From positions 1 through 13,701 of the forward strand of contig CAYWTM010000093.1 of NCBI GenBank assembly GCA_964460185.1: a stretch of DNA of 13,701 nucleotides, in the 5' to 3' direction. This document shows, piece by piece, positions 1 to 7,296 of this stretch. The position numbers were made by a program, and so were the translations under genes. How positions within the stretch are numbered: position 1 is the first letter of the stretch; each line of letters starts with the position of its first letter. Source of the DNA: JAVJPJ01 sp040217295. Lineage in GTDB: Bacteria > Pseudomonadota > Alphaproteobacteria > Rhodobacterales > Rhodobacteraceae. Under the pieces are notes generated by a model. The model ran no database searches. It worked only from the letters and a program-made list of their open reading frames with translations, and was not told the origin of the DNA.

Positions 1-1056
1 ACCGTTTTCGGCAGCCTCACGAAGGCCCAGGGCAATCGCTGCGGCCTCCATCTGGGGGCTGGGTGCCTCGATCAGGGTGACATTCCGAAACGCCGCGTCG
101 AGACCCGTCAGCCCGGGGCCTTCGGCGCGCCATTGGTCGGTGACCGGCGCGGGGCGCAGCGCCAGCGAAATCGCGGCCGTGCGCGCGCCCTCGGGCCTGT
201 CGCATCCGGGCCAGTCGGGAATGTCCCACGGTGCGATACCCATACGATCGGCGAATTTCGCCAGCCGGTATTGCGGGTGATCCTCGCCCGCCAGCCCGGT
301 GCGGCGCCCGTCCAGCAAACCGTCCCAGATCGCGCGCGGCATGTCGCGGTCGATCCCCGGCAGGATCACGGCCCCTTGCGGCAGGCGCGCCACCGCCTCC
401 ATCAACGCCGCCGTTGCGCCGCGCGATCCGGTCGATCCCGCGACGATCACCGGATGGTCGGGCGGCGCGCTTTGCCAAAGCCGGGCCAGCCGCGCCACGA
501 CCCGGGTTTGACGCGCCTCTCGCGTCAGAGCGGCATCCTCGCCGACATAGCGCGTCACCAGTTGCAAGAAGGCCTGCGCGCGCTGCCAGTGATCGGCATG
601 GTCCGCCACGTTCAAACCGGCCAGGTCGGCGGGCGTCACGCCCTCTTCGAACATCTCGCCCATCAGGTCGGCCAGACTGTCGGACAGATCATACAGCGCC
701 GATCTCGGCGCCAGTTCCGGTTGCGCGTCCAGCAGACGCCCGATCAGCTGCGCCAGTTCCAGCCGCAGCCGAAGGGGCGGGATGGCCGGCGGCAGCCCCG
801 CCAGATCCCCGGCCTCTGACAGCGCAAGAATGGGCCGGATCCTCGGCAAGAACCCCGGCCCCCGCTCCATGAACAGGGACCGCACCCGCCGTTCCATGCG
901 CGCATTGGCGACAAACAGGTGCACCCGTGCAATGGCCTCGGGCGGTTGGCCCTTCACCTGGGCAAGAACGCCGTCGATCAGGGCTGCACAGAAATCAACC
1001 CCAAGAGGCGTGGCAAACACGCGGGCCGGCGGGGCGTCGTCGAACAGTCTAGTCAT
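1..1056 (-). CDS. addB: Double-strand break repair protein AddB, N-terminal part (cut by window edge)
   Basis: This is the nuclease/inactivated-helicase partner of AddA, which together process double-strand ends for RecA loading in many alphaproteobacteria. The visible 352 codons start at ATG 1056 (MTRLFDDAPPARVFATPLG) and stay open to the left edge, so roughly the first third of a protein usually close to 1000 residues is present. The recognisable segment is VIVAGSTGSRGATAALMEAV followed by LPQGAVILPGIDRDMP, the pattern I associate with alphaproteobacterial AddB. The C-terminal nuclease and iron-sulfur cysteines lie outside. The start overlaps the end of the upstream nucleotidyltransferase gene by 8 bases, so it is the last visible member of the tsaE block. 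addA would be expected next, beyond the left edge. Family assignment is from sequence pattern; nuclease activity is inferred. Confidence 0.9.
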   Translation of the reverse strand, partial: MTRLFDDAPPARVFATPLGVDFCAALIDGVLAQVKGQPPEAIARVHLFVANARMERRVRSLFMERGPGFLPRIRPILALSEAGDLAGLPPAIPPLRLRLELAQLIGRLLDAQPELAPRSALYDLSDSLADLMGEMFEEGVTPADLAGLNVADHADHWQRAQAFLQLVTRYVGEDAALTREARQTRVVARLARLWQSAPPDHPVIVAGSTGSRGATAALMEAVARLPQGAVILPGIDRDMPRAIWDGLLDGRRTGLAGEDHPQYRLAKFADRMGIAPWDIPDWPGCDRPEGARTAAISLALRPAPVTDQWRAEGPGLTGLDAAFRNVTLIEAPSPQMEAAAIALGLREAAENG

Positions 1057-1716
1057 CGCGCAGCATCCCCTCGGCCAGGGCGATCCCGTCGGGGTGGCCC
1101 ACATCGGCCCAGCGGCCCGGATAGATCACACCATATAGCAGACCTTGGTCCATCAGGTCCTGCCAGATCACACGCAGCGAAAAGATTCGGTCAGGGCAGG
1201 CCCGGACCGGGCCCGTATCGATGATCTGTGCGCCGGTATAGATCAGCCCGTCCGGCCCCTTGTCCCATGTCAGCCGCCCATCGGCACCCATGGCGAAATC
1301 CCCGCCNNNNNNNNNNGCGGCACCAGCAGCAAAAGCGCCCCCATCCGATCGCCATCCCAGCCGCCATCAAGAACGGACAACGGACCGGGACCGGACCAGA
1401 CGACATCCGCATTCAAGGTCGCGGCGGGCGAGGCACCCAGCAGCGGCAGCGCCTGTTTCAAACCACCGCCGGACTCGAGGATATCGGGCTGTTCCTCGGA
1501 CAGCACGATACCCGGATGATTGCGGGCAAGGTATTCGGCCATCTGCGCCGCCCGGTAATGGGCATTCACGACAACCGGGCCATCCCCCGCAACGGCAATG
1601 GCGTGATCCAGAAGCGGTCTGCCCTGAACCTCGATGAGAGGTTTCGGTCGGTCGGCCGTCAGCGCCCCCATCCGCGTTCCGAACCCGGCAGCCAGGATCA
1701 TCGTCGGATAGGTCAT
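1049..1716 (-). CDS. murU: MurU-like nucleotidyltransferase (MurNAc-1-P uridylyltransferase family), interrupted by an assembly gap
   Basis: Members transfer a nucleoside monophosphate from NTP to a sugar 1-phosphate; MurU makes UDP-MurNAc in peptidoglycan recycling. ATG 1716 overlaps the kinase stop (ATGA). The N-terminal 133 codons read MTYPTMILAAGFGTRMG, then TADRPKPLIEV, the Rossmann-like nucleotide-binding signature, and LNADVVW around residues 101-107, where the Asp would bind metal. After the N run the other frame resumes with GGDFAMGADGRLTW and ends ...WADVGHPDGIALAEGMLRDD at TAG 1049-1051. The two halves are in different frames only because the placeholder has the wrong length. Known residues total 218, close to the usual 220-230, so a handful are missing. 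The neighbouring AmgK-like kinase supports the MurNAc-recycling assignment; other sugar-1-phosphate substrates remain possible. Confidence 0.85.
1307..1316. other. Assembly gap (10 N placeholder)
   Basis: Ten ambiguous bases lie inside the nucleotidyltransferase gene. The frame upstream (ending ...LLLLVP plus one base, C) and the frame downstream (starting GGDF) join only if the true gap length leaves remainder 2 on division by 3. Ten leaves remainder 1, so the number of N is arbitrary rather than measured. Confidence 0.97.
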
Positions 1717-2684
1717 GCCGGGCACCATCGCGCGCTTTGACGCCGCAACTCTGCCACCGGACTGCGCAGGCCCGTCAGCGCGGGATCCGACAGCGCACGG
1801 TCGATCAAAGCCCATGTTCTCGGAATAAACCGGCGATACAGCGGCTTGTCGGCTTCGGCAGCCAGGCGGTCGAAAACGCCCAGGATACGCAGGTTTCGCA
1901 GGGCCGACAGAACGGCGATCCGCGATTGGGCCGCCGCCGCGTCAAGGCCATGCCGCGCCGCGAATTCTTCTACAAGTTTTTGCCGCAAGGGTTCCGGAAC
2001 CTCGCGCCGGACATCGTCAACCAGCGAGGCCAGGTCATACCCGAACGGCAGCGCCACGGCGTCCTGAAAGTCCAGCAAACCGATACGCGCATCGCCGGAC
2101 CGGTCCGGCAGCCACATCAGGTTGTCCCCGTGATAATCCCTGAGCGCGACACTTGCCGGCCCGTCGCAATGCCTGGCCATGGCCTCCGTCAAGGCAGGCT
2201 TGAGATCCGCCAACCGGTCCGGATCAGGCAGGCGTTCCAAAGTGAGGGCGATCATGTCGACCTGCGCCTCGATCCCCGGTGTGGCGATCCAGTCCGGGAC
2301 GGGCAGGGCGGTCAGGGTGTCGGGAATGCGCGCCGCCACCCGGTAGGCTGTCAGCGCGGCAGCCGATCCACCTGACAAAAGCCCGGACAAGCTCCCATCG
2401 CCAAGATCCTCCAGGACAAGAAGGCCGGCGGCAGGTTCTCCGGCAAGGATCCGGGGCGCAGACAATCCCTGCGCTGTCAGCCACCCGGCCATCCGCTGGA
2501 ACGCCAGAAGACTGCGCCGGTCCGCATCGGTCGCAATCGGGGCCTGCATCACGATGGCGCGCGCACCATCCGGCCGCGTCAGCCTTTGATAACGCCGGGT
2601 GGACGCGTCGCCGGCCAGCGGCGCGATCGCGGCCCCGCCCCAACCGGCATCTTCCAGGAAACCCTCGACCACAAGACCGCTCAT
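1713..2684 (-). CDS. amgK: AmgK-like sugar kinase (aminoglycoside-phosphotransferase fold)
   Basis: The 323-residue protein belongs to the COG3178-type phosphotransferases. AmgK phosphorylates the anomeric hydroxyl of MurNAc or GlcNAc in cytosolic cell-wall recycling. ATG 2684 (MSGLVVEGFLEDAGWGG) is chosen because it forms an ATGA overlap with the tsaE stop; the frame stays open further upstream, but that part is antisense-like sequence inside tsaE. Visible motifs: GDASTRRYQRL at residues 25-35 (nucleotide-binding loop), VLEDLGD at 90-96, the catalytic loop LRDYHGDNLMWLP at 181-193 with Asp183 and Asn188, and GLLDFQDAV at 202-210 with metal-binding Asp205. The next gene, a MurU-like uridylyltransferase, overlaps by 4 bases, matching the AmgK-MurU pair. 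Substrate identity is inferred from this pairing. Confidence 0.85.
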   Translation of the reverse strand: MSGLVVEGFLEDAGWGGAAIAPLAGDASTRRYQRLTRPDGARAIVMQAPIATDADRRSLLAFQRMAGWLTAQGLSAPRILAGEPAAGLLVLEDLGDGSLSGLLSGGSAAALTAYRVAARIPDTLTALPVPDWIATPGIEAQVDMIALTLERLPDPDRLADLKPALTEAMARHCDGPASVALRDYHGDNLMWLPDRSGDARIGLLDFQDAVALPFGYDLASLVDDVRREVPEPLRQKLVEEFAARHGLDAAAAQSRIAVLSALRNLRILGVFDRLAAEADKPLYRRFIPRTWALIDRALSDPALTGLRSPVAELRRQSARWCPA

Positions 2685-3220
2685 GCGGGGCGCACCACCG
2701 GCATGAGCCGCGCCGCAAGTCGGCTTGTTGCAGGCGCCCAAAGTTCCAGCACACGGGTTTCCGGGGCCTCTGCCGGCGTCTCCAGGCGCAGGCAGACCGC
2801 CGTGTCCGGCCAATCCGGCGCGATCCGGTCGGGCCATTCGATCAGGCAGATCGCGGTTTCCATCGCGCCATCCAGGCCAAGCTCCCACAACTCTTGCGGA
2901 TCACTCAGCCGGTACAGATCGGCATGCCAGATCTCGGCCTCCGGGGCGTCATAGGTCTGGACAAGCGTGAAGGTGGGCGAAGGTACCTCGGCCTGCGCCC
3001 CGCCAGCGCCCAGACGCGCCCGGATCAGGGCGCGGGCCATGTGGCTTTTCCCGGCCCCCAGGTCCCCTTGCAACAACAGCGTGTCGCCAGGTCGCACAAG
3101 AGGCGCGATGGCCTGGGCAAGATCGGCCGTCGCATCAGGTCCCGGCAAGGACAGGCGCGCATGAACATGCCACCCGGACGGCGGAGCAACGATGGAGGAA
3201 ACGGGCGCGGTGGTGACCAT
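2681..3220 (-). CDS. tsaE: tRNA threonylcarbamoyladenosine biosynthesis ATPase TsaE
   Basis: TsaE is the small P-loop ATPase that works with TsaB/TsaD to make t6A at position 37 of ANN-decoding tRNAs in the cytosol. The 179-residue product has the Walker A motif GDLGAGKS at 52-59 (Ser in place of the commoner final Thr), the SPTFTLV segment at 81-87, HADLYRLSDPQELWELG at 99-115 and LIEWPDRI at 126-133, all in family order. Usual length is 150-160, so there is a slightly long N-terminus. An in-frame TAA lies only 15 bases upstream of ATG 3220, so no earlier start is available; no Shine-Dalgarno is evident before this ATG, and a promoter-like sequence ends about 10 bases upstream. It overlaps the amgK-like gene by 4 bases (ATGA) and is the first gene of the tight block. 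Confidence 0.92.
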   Translation of the reverse strand: MVTTAPVSSIVAPPSGWHVHARLSLPGPDATADLAQAIAPLVRPGDTLLLQGDLGAGKSHMARALIRARLGAGGAQAEVPSPTFTLVQTYDAPEAEIWHADLYRLSDPQELWELGLDGAMETAICLIEWPDRIAPDWPDTAVCLRLETPAEAPETRVLELWAPATSRLAARLMPVVRPA

Positions 3221-3229
3221 GACAACGGC

Positions 3230-3257
3230 AGTTTAGCCGACTGACCCCTGCCTGCAA
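3230..3257 (-). promoter_or_regulatory. Candidate sigma70-type promoter for the tsaE block
   Basis: On the minus strand TTGCAG (3257-3252), a 16-base spacer and TAAACT (3235-3230) resemble -35 and -10 hexamers. The predicted start point falls only a few bases before the tsaE ATG at 3220, which would give a nearly leaderless mRNA. Sequence match only. Confidence 0.35.
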
Positions 3258-3279
3258 CGTGGGATCGTCAGGCGATGAA

Positions 3280-3305
3280 CGATCATTCCCGCCGGCCGAT
3301 GATCG
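3280..3305 (-). terminator. Hairpin directly after the PAS gene stop codon
   Basis: CGATCAT (3280-3286) and ATGATCG (3299-3305) form a 7-bp perfect inverted repeat around a 12-base loop that itself contains GCCGGC. It abuts the stop codon of the PAS gene on the minus strand. No T-tract follows, so an intrinsic terminator is uncertain; it may protect the 3' end or attenuate read-through into tsaE. Confidence 0.4.
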
Positions 3306-5006
3306 CTATTCGGAGCGGGCGGTGCGCCCGGCATTCGCCAAAGGCGTTGCAACCGGGTCAACGGCCCGGCGGCGGACCGACGCCTGCGGTTGTGGATGTT
3401 GCGCCATGTCAGCGAGAGGCGTCAGGGGCGCTGTCAGATCTGCCACGCGTTCGACCACGTCCGAGGGGACGAAACACACCAGCATCGCCCCGCCGGACAG
3501 CGGCCCCACATGGCAGGTCAGGGCACGGCCATCGCGCAACAAGACCTCGCGCGACAGCGCGCTCCGGTTTCGCCTGCGCACCCCGAAGCCCCTGATTTCA
3601 GACCAGGCATCGGTTGGTTCCGAACAGGACATCCAGTAATCCGTAGCCTCGGCGACCGTCTGGCCAACGGCACTGCGCCCGCCCCCATCCCCCCAAAGCG
3701 TCTCGTACCCGGAATTCGCGAACACCATGACCCCGGCATTGGAAAAGACGGCCAGCGCGCCGGGGATCCCATCCAGCACGGATTGATACACACCCAGATC
3801 GCCGCGAAACTTCTGCGTCAGGGACACTTCGGCCGTGATGTCCTCGAACATGAACGCCACGGCCCCGTCCGGGTGCGGGCGTCCGATCACACGAAACGTC
3901 TGGCCGCTCGGCAGCGTCCACACCTCCTGATAGCTGCCATCCTCTGCACCCCGTTCCAGCCGCGCGATCTCATCCCTCCAGCTGCGGTAGTTCTTGGGCT
4001 CGGGCATCCGCTGCTGATCCCGCAAGGCATCGAGAAACGATTCAAGCTTGGGACGGCCCGACAGAAACTCCACCCTCAAGGTGGATTGCGTGACCAGGGC
4101 CGGGTTGAACAAGATCAATTCCCGGCGCCGGTTGAACACCGCCAAACCGACCGGCAGATGCGCAAATGTCTGCGACAGGGTCTGCACGAAATTGCGATGT
4201 GCGGTTTCGGCAGCGATCAGGCGGTCGATGGGAAGGGCCGCGCAGATCCGCGACCCGTCGGCCTGGCGATGTGCCGAAACCTCGAACCAGATCGGATCGC
4301 TGCGCTCTGCCAGATCCATCCTGCACCGTCGCACGCTGCCGTGTTCCAACGGAGGATCAAACGCATCGGCAAACAGGTCCGGCACAGGCCAGGACACTGA
4401 CGACCGGTCGCCCAGGACACGATCCAGCAGCGTGAAATACGCGGCATTGACCCACAGGATCTGCCCGTTTTCCGCCTGCCGCCACATGATCGCGCAACCA
4501 AGATCGATGGCCTGGCGCAATTCTTCGGTCTCGTCGCGGAGTTTTTGCAGAACTGCGCCGTCGATGATTTTCCGCCCGGCCCCGGCATCCGCCGGCCCCA
4601 CGGTCAGGATCAACCGGTCGGATTCGGCCCGGCCTGCGATGGATACCGCGTCCTGCCCGAACTTGCCCGACACCACGAAGGCCTCTCCACGGGTCAACAG
4701 GGCCGACAAACGACCCGGCACGTCCGAGCTTAACGCCGTCAGGGACCGACGAAGATCGTCAAAGGCGATGGCGCGGTCGGTATCGGCGTTCAGGAAGGCA
4801 TCGTTGGGTTCCAATGGTGAAATCAGATACCCTTCGCGGAATTCATAGCGGCGTTGCGCATCCGCAAAGACGACACCGACACGAGCCCGCCCCCGGCGCT
4901 GTTGCGGATGCACGATCGCAAGCGTCAGCCACAAGCCAAGGCCCGCGCTCAAGAGGCTGACCGCAGCCAACAGCAAAATCGATGCGAGGTCCGGCATGGT
5001 GTCCAC
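3306..5006 (-). CDS. Membrane-anchored multi-PAS protein without a kinase domain
   Basis: The product has up to 566 residues. It has one hydrophobic segment at about 8-31 (ILLLAAVSLLSAGLGLWLTL), a short basic stretch, then three PAS-like regions at roughly 160-260, 280-395 (LPVGLAVFNRRRELILFNPA ... YRSWRDEIARLE ... FMFEDIT, a PAS_7-type pattern) and 408-515 (IPGALAVFSNAGVMVFANSG). It ends in a Pro/Arg-rich tail. No H-box, N-box or ATP-binding glycine motifs follow the PAS modules, although the same PAS type in other alphaproteobacteria usually precedes a histidine kinase. The start is GTG 5006 or ATG 4997, both preceded by purine-rich sequence (GGGGGTGAAAGGG). A CtrA-type box lies 38-52 bases upstream, and regB is the next gene upstream on the same strand. 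It is probably an input or scaffold protein in a phosphorelay; the partner and ligand are unknown. Confidence 0.8.
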   Translation of the reverse strand: MDTMPDLASILLLAAVSLLSAGLGLWLTLAIVHPQQRRGRARVGVVFADAQRRYEFREGYLISPLEPNDAFLNADTDRAIAFDDLRRSLTALSSDVPGRLSALLTRGEAFVVSGKFGQDAVSIAGRAESDRLILTVGPADAGAGRKIIDGAVLQKLRDETEELRQAIDLGCAIMWRQAENGQILWVNAAYFTLLDRVLGDRSSVSWPVPDLFADAFDPPLEHGSVRRCRMDLAERSDPIWFEVSAHRQADGSRICAALPIDRLIAAETAHRNFVQTLSQTFAHLPVGLAVFNRRRELILFNPALVTQSTLRVEFLSGRPKLESFLDALRDQQRMPEPKNYRSWRDEIARLERGAEDGSYQEVWTLPSGQTFRVIGRPHPDGAVAFMFEDITAEVSLTQKFRGDLGVYQSVLDGIPGALAVFSNAGVMVFANSGYETLWGDGGGRSAVGQTVAEATDYWMSCSEPTDAWSEIRGFGVRRRNRSALSREVLLRDGRALTCHVGPLSGGAMLVCFVPSDVVERVADLTAPLTPLADMAQHPQPQASVRRRAVDPVATPLANAGRTARSE

Positions 5007-5043
5007 AACCCTTTCACCCCCATGAGAGGGTCGGCCAGAAGGG

Positions 5044-5058
5044 TTAACAACGCGTTAA
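5044..5058 (-). promoter_or_regulatory. CtrA-type binding site (TTAA-N7-TTAA)
   Basis: TTAA at 5044-5047 and at 5055-5058 are separated by exactly seven bases (CAACGCG). Read on the minus strand it is TTAACGCGTTGTTAAC, matching the full CtrA consensus including the final C. It sits upstream of the PAS gene start in AT-poor DNA where such a match is unlikely by chance. It lies in the 103-bp gap between regB and the PAS gene. Binding is not demonstrated. Confidence 0.65.
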
Positions 5059-5109
5059 AAGTCTGAGGCAATGTAAAGACTTAGGCGTGCCCGCCATGTG
5101 TGCCGGACC

Positions 5110-6516
5110 CTAGGTCGTGATGGGCTGGTTCTCACCCAGGGGGCCAGTGGTTTCCTCGTCGGCCACCGATATCGCGCCATGGGGCCAGATCACCTCGACG
5201 ATGGCGCCGGCCATGTCGTCCTTGTCGTCCATCGTCAGGAACGGATCCGTTGCATTCCAGAACGTCACGGTCGCGCCCGACCGTTCAAGAAGCGTCTTGG
5301 CGATGAACAGGCCAAGCCCCATCCCCTCGTAGCCCGGACGCGTGGCCTGCACGACGTGGCTCCGGCGGCGCAGGAACGGATCGCCCAGACGCCCCAGCAT
5401 ATCCGGCGGATAACCCGGCCCATCATCGGTGATGCGCAACCGGATTTCAGACGCGGACCACCCCGTCTCGATCCAGATGCGGGTCTCGGCAAAATCGACC
5501 GCATTCTGAACCAGGTTCCGCACACCATGGATGATCTCGGGCTTGCGGCGGATCACCGGTTGCCCACCGGGTGCGCCGGGATCGTTCTCGAAGGCATAGT
5601 GCACCTCGATTCCGCGCGCCTCATGCGGCTCGGCGGCTTCGTGGACCACCGCCTCGATCGGGGCCGTGCGCATGTGAACGTCATCCTTGCCCGCACGGCC
5701 CATGGACCGGAGGATATCCCGGCAGCGGTCGGCCTGTTCGCGGATCAGCGCCGCGTCTTCCGCCAGTTCGGGATGATCGGCCAATTCATCGACCAGTTCC
5801 GACGAGACCAGCTTGATCGTGGCCAGCGGGGTGCCCAGTTCATGGGCGGCGGCTGCCACCACCCCGCCCAGATCCGTCAGTTTCTGCTCGCGCGCCAGGG
5901 CCATCTGCGTGGCCAGCAGGGCCTGGCTCATCGAATGGGTTTCCATCGTCACCCGGCGCGCATAGGCGGACTGAAAGATGATACCGATCACGATCGAGAT
6001 CCAGAAGCCGAGAACGAAGATATCGGGCAACTGCAGAACCGTTCCGTCAAGTGTCGTCAACGGCACGTAAAAGAACGCCAGCAGCGTGATCATCGCCACG
6101 GCCAGACCACCCAGAATGGCCGTTGATCGCATCGTCAGCGCCGTGGCGGAAATCGTCACCGGCGCAAGGATCAGAAGCGAAAACGGGTTGTTCAGGCCAC
6201 CGGTCAGGAACAGCAGGAAACTCAACTGCGCCAAATCGAACATCAGGGTCAGCATCGCGTCCCGATCGCCAAGCCTCTGGTTCTCGGGAAAGATCGTCAT
6301 CGCGATCAGGTTCGAGACGACGCTGGCCCCGATCGCAAGGAAACACAGACCCAGTTCGATCCGAAGCCCAAGGTAGAACGCCGCGAAGACAACGGTCAGG
6401 GTCTGGCCAAGGATCGCCAGCCAGCGCAGCACCAGAAGCGTGCGCAGCCTGACCCAATCGCTGCGCGCATCCTGACGGACAAGGTCCAGGGCTGGATCGT
6501 TCGCGGCAATGGCCAT
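5110..6516 (-). CDS. regB: Redox-responsive sensor histidine kinase RegB/PrrB
   Basis: This inner-membrane kinase phosphorylates RegA under low oxygen to control photosynthesis, respiration and nitrogen or carbon fixation genes. The 468-residue protein has about six hydrophobic segments between residues 25 and 185, with GGLNNPF at 106-112, the heptapeptide linked to ubiquinone sensing. The H-box AAAAHELGTPLATIKL carries phospho-acceptor His225. Cys265 in EQADRCRDIL is the redox-active cysteine of RegB, at the same number as in Rhodobacter capsulatus. The N-box Asn337, DDGPGYP (364-370) and GLGLFIAK (400-407) complete the ATP site. ATG 6516 (MAIAANDPAL) is preferred over the in-frame TTG one codon earlier. 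It is divergent from senC. Length and all catalytic residues are intact, so it should be functional. Confidence 0.97.
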   Translation of the reverse strand: MAIAANDPALDLVRQDARSDWVRLRTLLVLRWLAILGQTLTVVFAAFYLGLRIELGLCFLAIGASVVSNLIAMTIFPENQRLGDRDAMLTLMFDLAQLSFLLFLTGGLNNPFSLLILAPVTISATALTMRSTAILGGLAVAMITLLAFFYVPLTTLDGTVLQLPDIFVLGFWISIVIGIIFQSAYARRVTMETHSMSQALLATQMALAREQKLTDLGGVVAAAAHELGTPLATIKLVSSELVDELADHPELAEDAALIREQADRCRDILRSMGRAGKDDVHMRTAPIEAVVHEAAEPHEARGIEVHYAFENDPGAPGGQPVIRRKPEIIHGVRNLVQNAVDFAETRIWIETGWSASEIRLRITDDGPGYPPDMLGRLGDPFLRRRSHVVQATRPGYEGMGLGLFIAKTLLERSGATVTFWNATDPFLTMDDKDDMAGAIVEVIWPHGAISVADEETTGPLGENQPITT

Positions 6517-6551
6517 CAAGCGGGCTTTCTGTCACAGGCACGGGGTCGTGA

Positions 6552-6582
6552 GTTGATAAGCCCGGCGGGCTGGGTAATCAAC
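6552..6582 (-). promoter_or_regulatory. Nested palindrome and candidate regB promoter in the regB-senC intergenic region
   Basis: GTTGAT (6552-6557) and ATCAAC (6577-6582) flank an inner dyad AGCCC-GGC-GGGCT (6559-6571). On the minus strand the same bases read TTGATT (6581-6576), a 17-base spacer and TATCAA (6558-6553), good -35 and -10 matches for regB with a 5' leader of about 30 bases. The GC-rich dyad occupies the spacer, where a regulator such as RegA could act. No match to a full FNR site (TTGAT-N4-ATCAA) because the arms are too far apart. Confidence 0.5.
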
Positions 6583-6628
6583 GTGGCGTTATCGTGCATG
6601 TAAACCCATCAGTCACAAGAGGCCCGTC

Positions 6629-7270
6629 ATGACCCGCACATATGCCATTATTTCCGCCGCCTTGATCGGCGCGCTGCTGATCGGGGCCGCCGTCGCGGTA
6701 ATGTTGGGACAGACGGCGCAGCGCGCAGACGGCGACCCGTTCGGGCAATGCCGCGCCAGCAACGTGGCCGGTGGCGCGGGATCCATCGGCGGTCCCTTCA
6801 CGCTGGTGTCTGAAACCGGTGAGACCGTCACCGATCAAGATGTCGTCACGCAACCGTCCCTGCTGTATTTCGGCTATACGTTCTGCCCCGATGTCTGCCC
6901 TCTGGATGCCGTGCGCAACGCCGAGGCCGTGGATATCCTGGAAGCCGACGGTGCCATGGTGCAGCCCGTCTTCATCACCGTCGATCCGAACCGGGACACC
7001 GCCGACGTGCTGGCCCAGTTCACCTCGAACATCCATCCCCGCATGCTGGGCCTGACCGGCACCACCGAGCAGACCGACGCCGCTGCGGACGCCTACCGCG
7101 TCTATCATCGCAGCCACCAGGTGGGCGATGATCCCTACTACCTTGTCGATCATACGGCCTTTACCTACCTGGTGCTGCCGGACTATGGCTTCGTGGAATT
7201 TTTCAACCGCGAAACGACACCGCAGCAGATGGCCGACCGCACCGGGTGCTTCATCGACGCGGGGTCGTGA
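6629..7270 (+). CDS. senC: SCO1/SenC/PrrC family copper-binding thioredoxin-like protein
   Basis: SenC/PrrC proteins are membrane-tethered, periplasm-facing copper chaperones for cytochrome oxidase and influence RegB/PrrB signalling. The 213-residue product begins with an N-terminal anchor (residues 5-28, IISAALIGALLIGAAVAVML). The Sco copper site is complete: FCPDVCP places Cys86 and Cys90, and DHTAF supplies His175. FITVDPNRDT (115-124) is the usual Sco segment. Cys41 and Cys207 are extra periplasmic cysteines outside the copper site. ATG 6629 is preceded by AGAGG at good spacing. The gene diverges from regB and is followed 99 bases later by regA, the same order as in Rhodobacter, supporting one regulon. 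Confidence 0.95.
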   Translation: MTRTYAIISAALIGALLIGAAVAVMLGQTAQRADGDPFGQCRASNVAGGAGSIGGPFTLVSETGETVTDQDVVTQPSLLYFGYTFCPDVCPLDAVRNAEAVDILEADGAMVQPVFITVDPNRDTADVLAQFTSNIHPRMLGLTGTTEQTDAAADAYRVYHRSHQVGDDPYYLVDHTAFTYLVLPDYGFVEFFNRETTPQQMADRTGCFIDAGS

Positions 7271-7296
7271 ACGGAAATCACGCGGGTCGCGATTGC

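Noticed and set aside
1049..1716. Nucleotidyltransferase as a frameshifted pseudogene
   Set aside because: The frame change coincides exactly with the N run, and both halves are otherwise intact.
5098..6126. A 342-codon plus-strand open frame opposite regB, and similar ones at 133-819, 2279-3244 and 3390-4400
   Set aside because: All lie antisense to genes with complete motifs, lack recognisable domains, and show low-complexity Arg/Gly/Pro/Gln-rich translations.
6552..6582. FNR/Anr site in the regB-senC spacer
   Set aside because: TTGAT and ATCAA half-sites are present but separated by far more than the required four bases.
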